Assembly: GCA_900541135.1 (NCBI GenBank)
Contig: UQIG01000025.1
Coordinates: forward strand, 1 to 33,168
DNA from: an uncultured Collinsella sp.
GTDB lineage: Bacteria; Actinomycetota; Coriobacteriia; Coriobacteriales; Coriobacteriaceae
Length of the DNA stretch: 33,168 nt
Reading direction: 5' to 3'
Both the position numbers and the translations under genes were made by a program. Below, in pieces: positions 32,779 through 33,168 of this stretch. How positions within the stretch are numbered: the first letter of the stretch is position 1; each line of letters opens with the position of its first letter. The notes under the pieces are model-generated. The model had not been told where the DNA came from. It saw nothing but the letters and a program-made list of their open reading frames with translations, and did not search any database.

Positions 32779-32816
32779 GGGAGTGTCGCGTTGTGCGCGG
32801 CGCTCCCTCTTTTTTA
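32779..32816 (+). terminator. Terminator of the infC-rpmI-rplT operon
   Basis: A 12-bp stem GGGAGTGTCGCG / CGCGGCGCTCCC with two G-T wobbles and a five-base loop, then TCTTTTTTAT, 21 bases after the L20 stop. Confidence 0.9.
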
Positions 32817-32820
32817 TCTG

Positions 32821-33168
32821 AAGCGCGGTTTACATTGCTAAAAGCGCGGGTAGATAAACACTTACAGGTGACCGATCTTTATATATCTCTTAACCGAAGG
32901 GTCATCATCTGATACGTGCAGTATTTCTGCACCAGCCTTTCTATGACATATATAGGAAGCGATGTATTGTGTAGGACTTGTGAAGAGTGGAATTCCCGCC
33001 CACGGGGCCCCTCCGGTCTGGCAATATATCTCCTTGCCGCGCGGCCCGGTCGGACCGGATCAGCCGCGGGGCGTGCACCTTGAGAACCGGATACTGCGAG
33101 GATGGACACTTCAAGTGTCGCATCCGGGCAGACATCGAACCATTTGAAATGGTCTAACTTGGATTTGT
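32821..33168 (+). promoter_or_regulatory. Probable rRNA operon promoter and leader region
   Basis: No gene is seen. CCTTGAGAACC (33078-33088) resembles the CTTTGAGAAC segment that precedes 16S rRNA in actinobacteria. It is followed by a GGATG-GACACTT / AAGTGTC-CATCC hairpin (33100-33125) and ACCATTT-G-AAATGGT (33139-33153), as expected in a 16S leader. The sequence stops at AACTTGGATTTGT, just where 16S would begin. A hairpin GTGCAG-N5-CTGCAC lies at 32916-32932. Possible promoter parts include TTTACA at 32829-32834. The 16S gene itself is not in the window. Confidence 0.55.

Overview
The window looks like a chromosomal segment of a gut actinobacterium of the class Coriobacteriia, most likely Collinsella. 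The reasons are the GC-rich coding style with strong AGGAGG-type ribosome sites, the Streptococcus/Clostridium-type long PurL, the LIV transporter cluster, the bile-acid-symporter-family gene and the rRNA leader containing CTTGAGAAC. The genus is an inference from gene content and style; no database was consulted.

Layout. 1-3812: purL (minus, cut by the window edge) diverges from a CPA2-type cation/proton antiporter gene. 3813-10870: an AT-richer accessory island lies between two direct copies of a composite hairpin repeat (about 3862-4080 and 10671-10859). It holds a Fic-domain gene on plus and, converging on it, a tightly coupled minus-strand operon: FHA protein, SPFH/zinc-ribbon protein (broken by one in-frame amber codon), four-helix membrane protein, TIR-like (CAP12/Pycsar-effector type) protein and zinc-ribbon/TPR protein. 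10871-13182: an SDR oxidoreductase and homoserine dehydrogenase (hom), both minus. 13183-18808: a decayed livJ fragment, then a complete branched-chain amino acid ABC transporter operon livJHMGF. 18809-21443: a long palindrome, cutC, a DUF4931/GalT-like gene, and a BASS-family transporter on minus. 21600-29214: a RecJ-helicase fusion, the bifunctional ppGpp synthetase/hydrolase, an MBL-fold hydrolase and class II fructose-bisphosphate aldolase. 29215-31000: palindromic tandem repeats and a transglutaminase-like protein. 31040-33168: tRNA-Leu(CAA) with a duplicated 3' end, the infC-rpmI-rplT operon with an attenuator-like leader and a probable AUA start on infC, then what looks like the leader of a 16S rRNA operon beginning just past the window.

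Most of the window is housekeeping. The part that may be an undescribed system is the island operon at 5607-10476. It combines a phosphothreonine-reader domain (FHA), a membrane scaffold (SPFH), a small membrane protein, a probable NAD-consuming TIR effector and a zinc-ribbon/TPR partner, with no nucleotide cyclase in view. Its architecture suggests a membrane-sensing stress or anti-phage module. That role is inferred from domains and gene order only.
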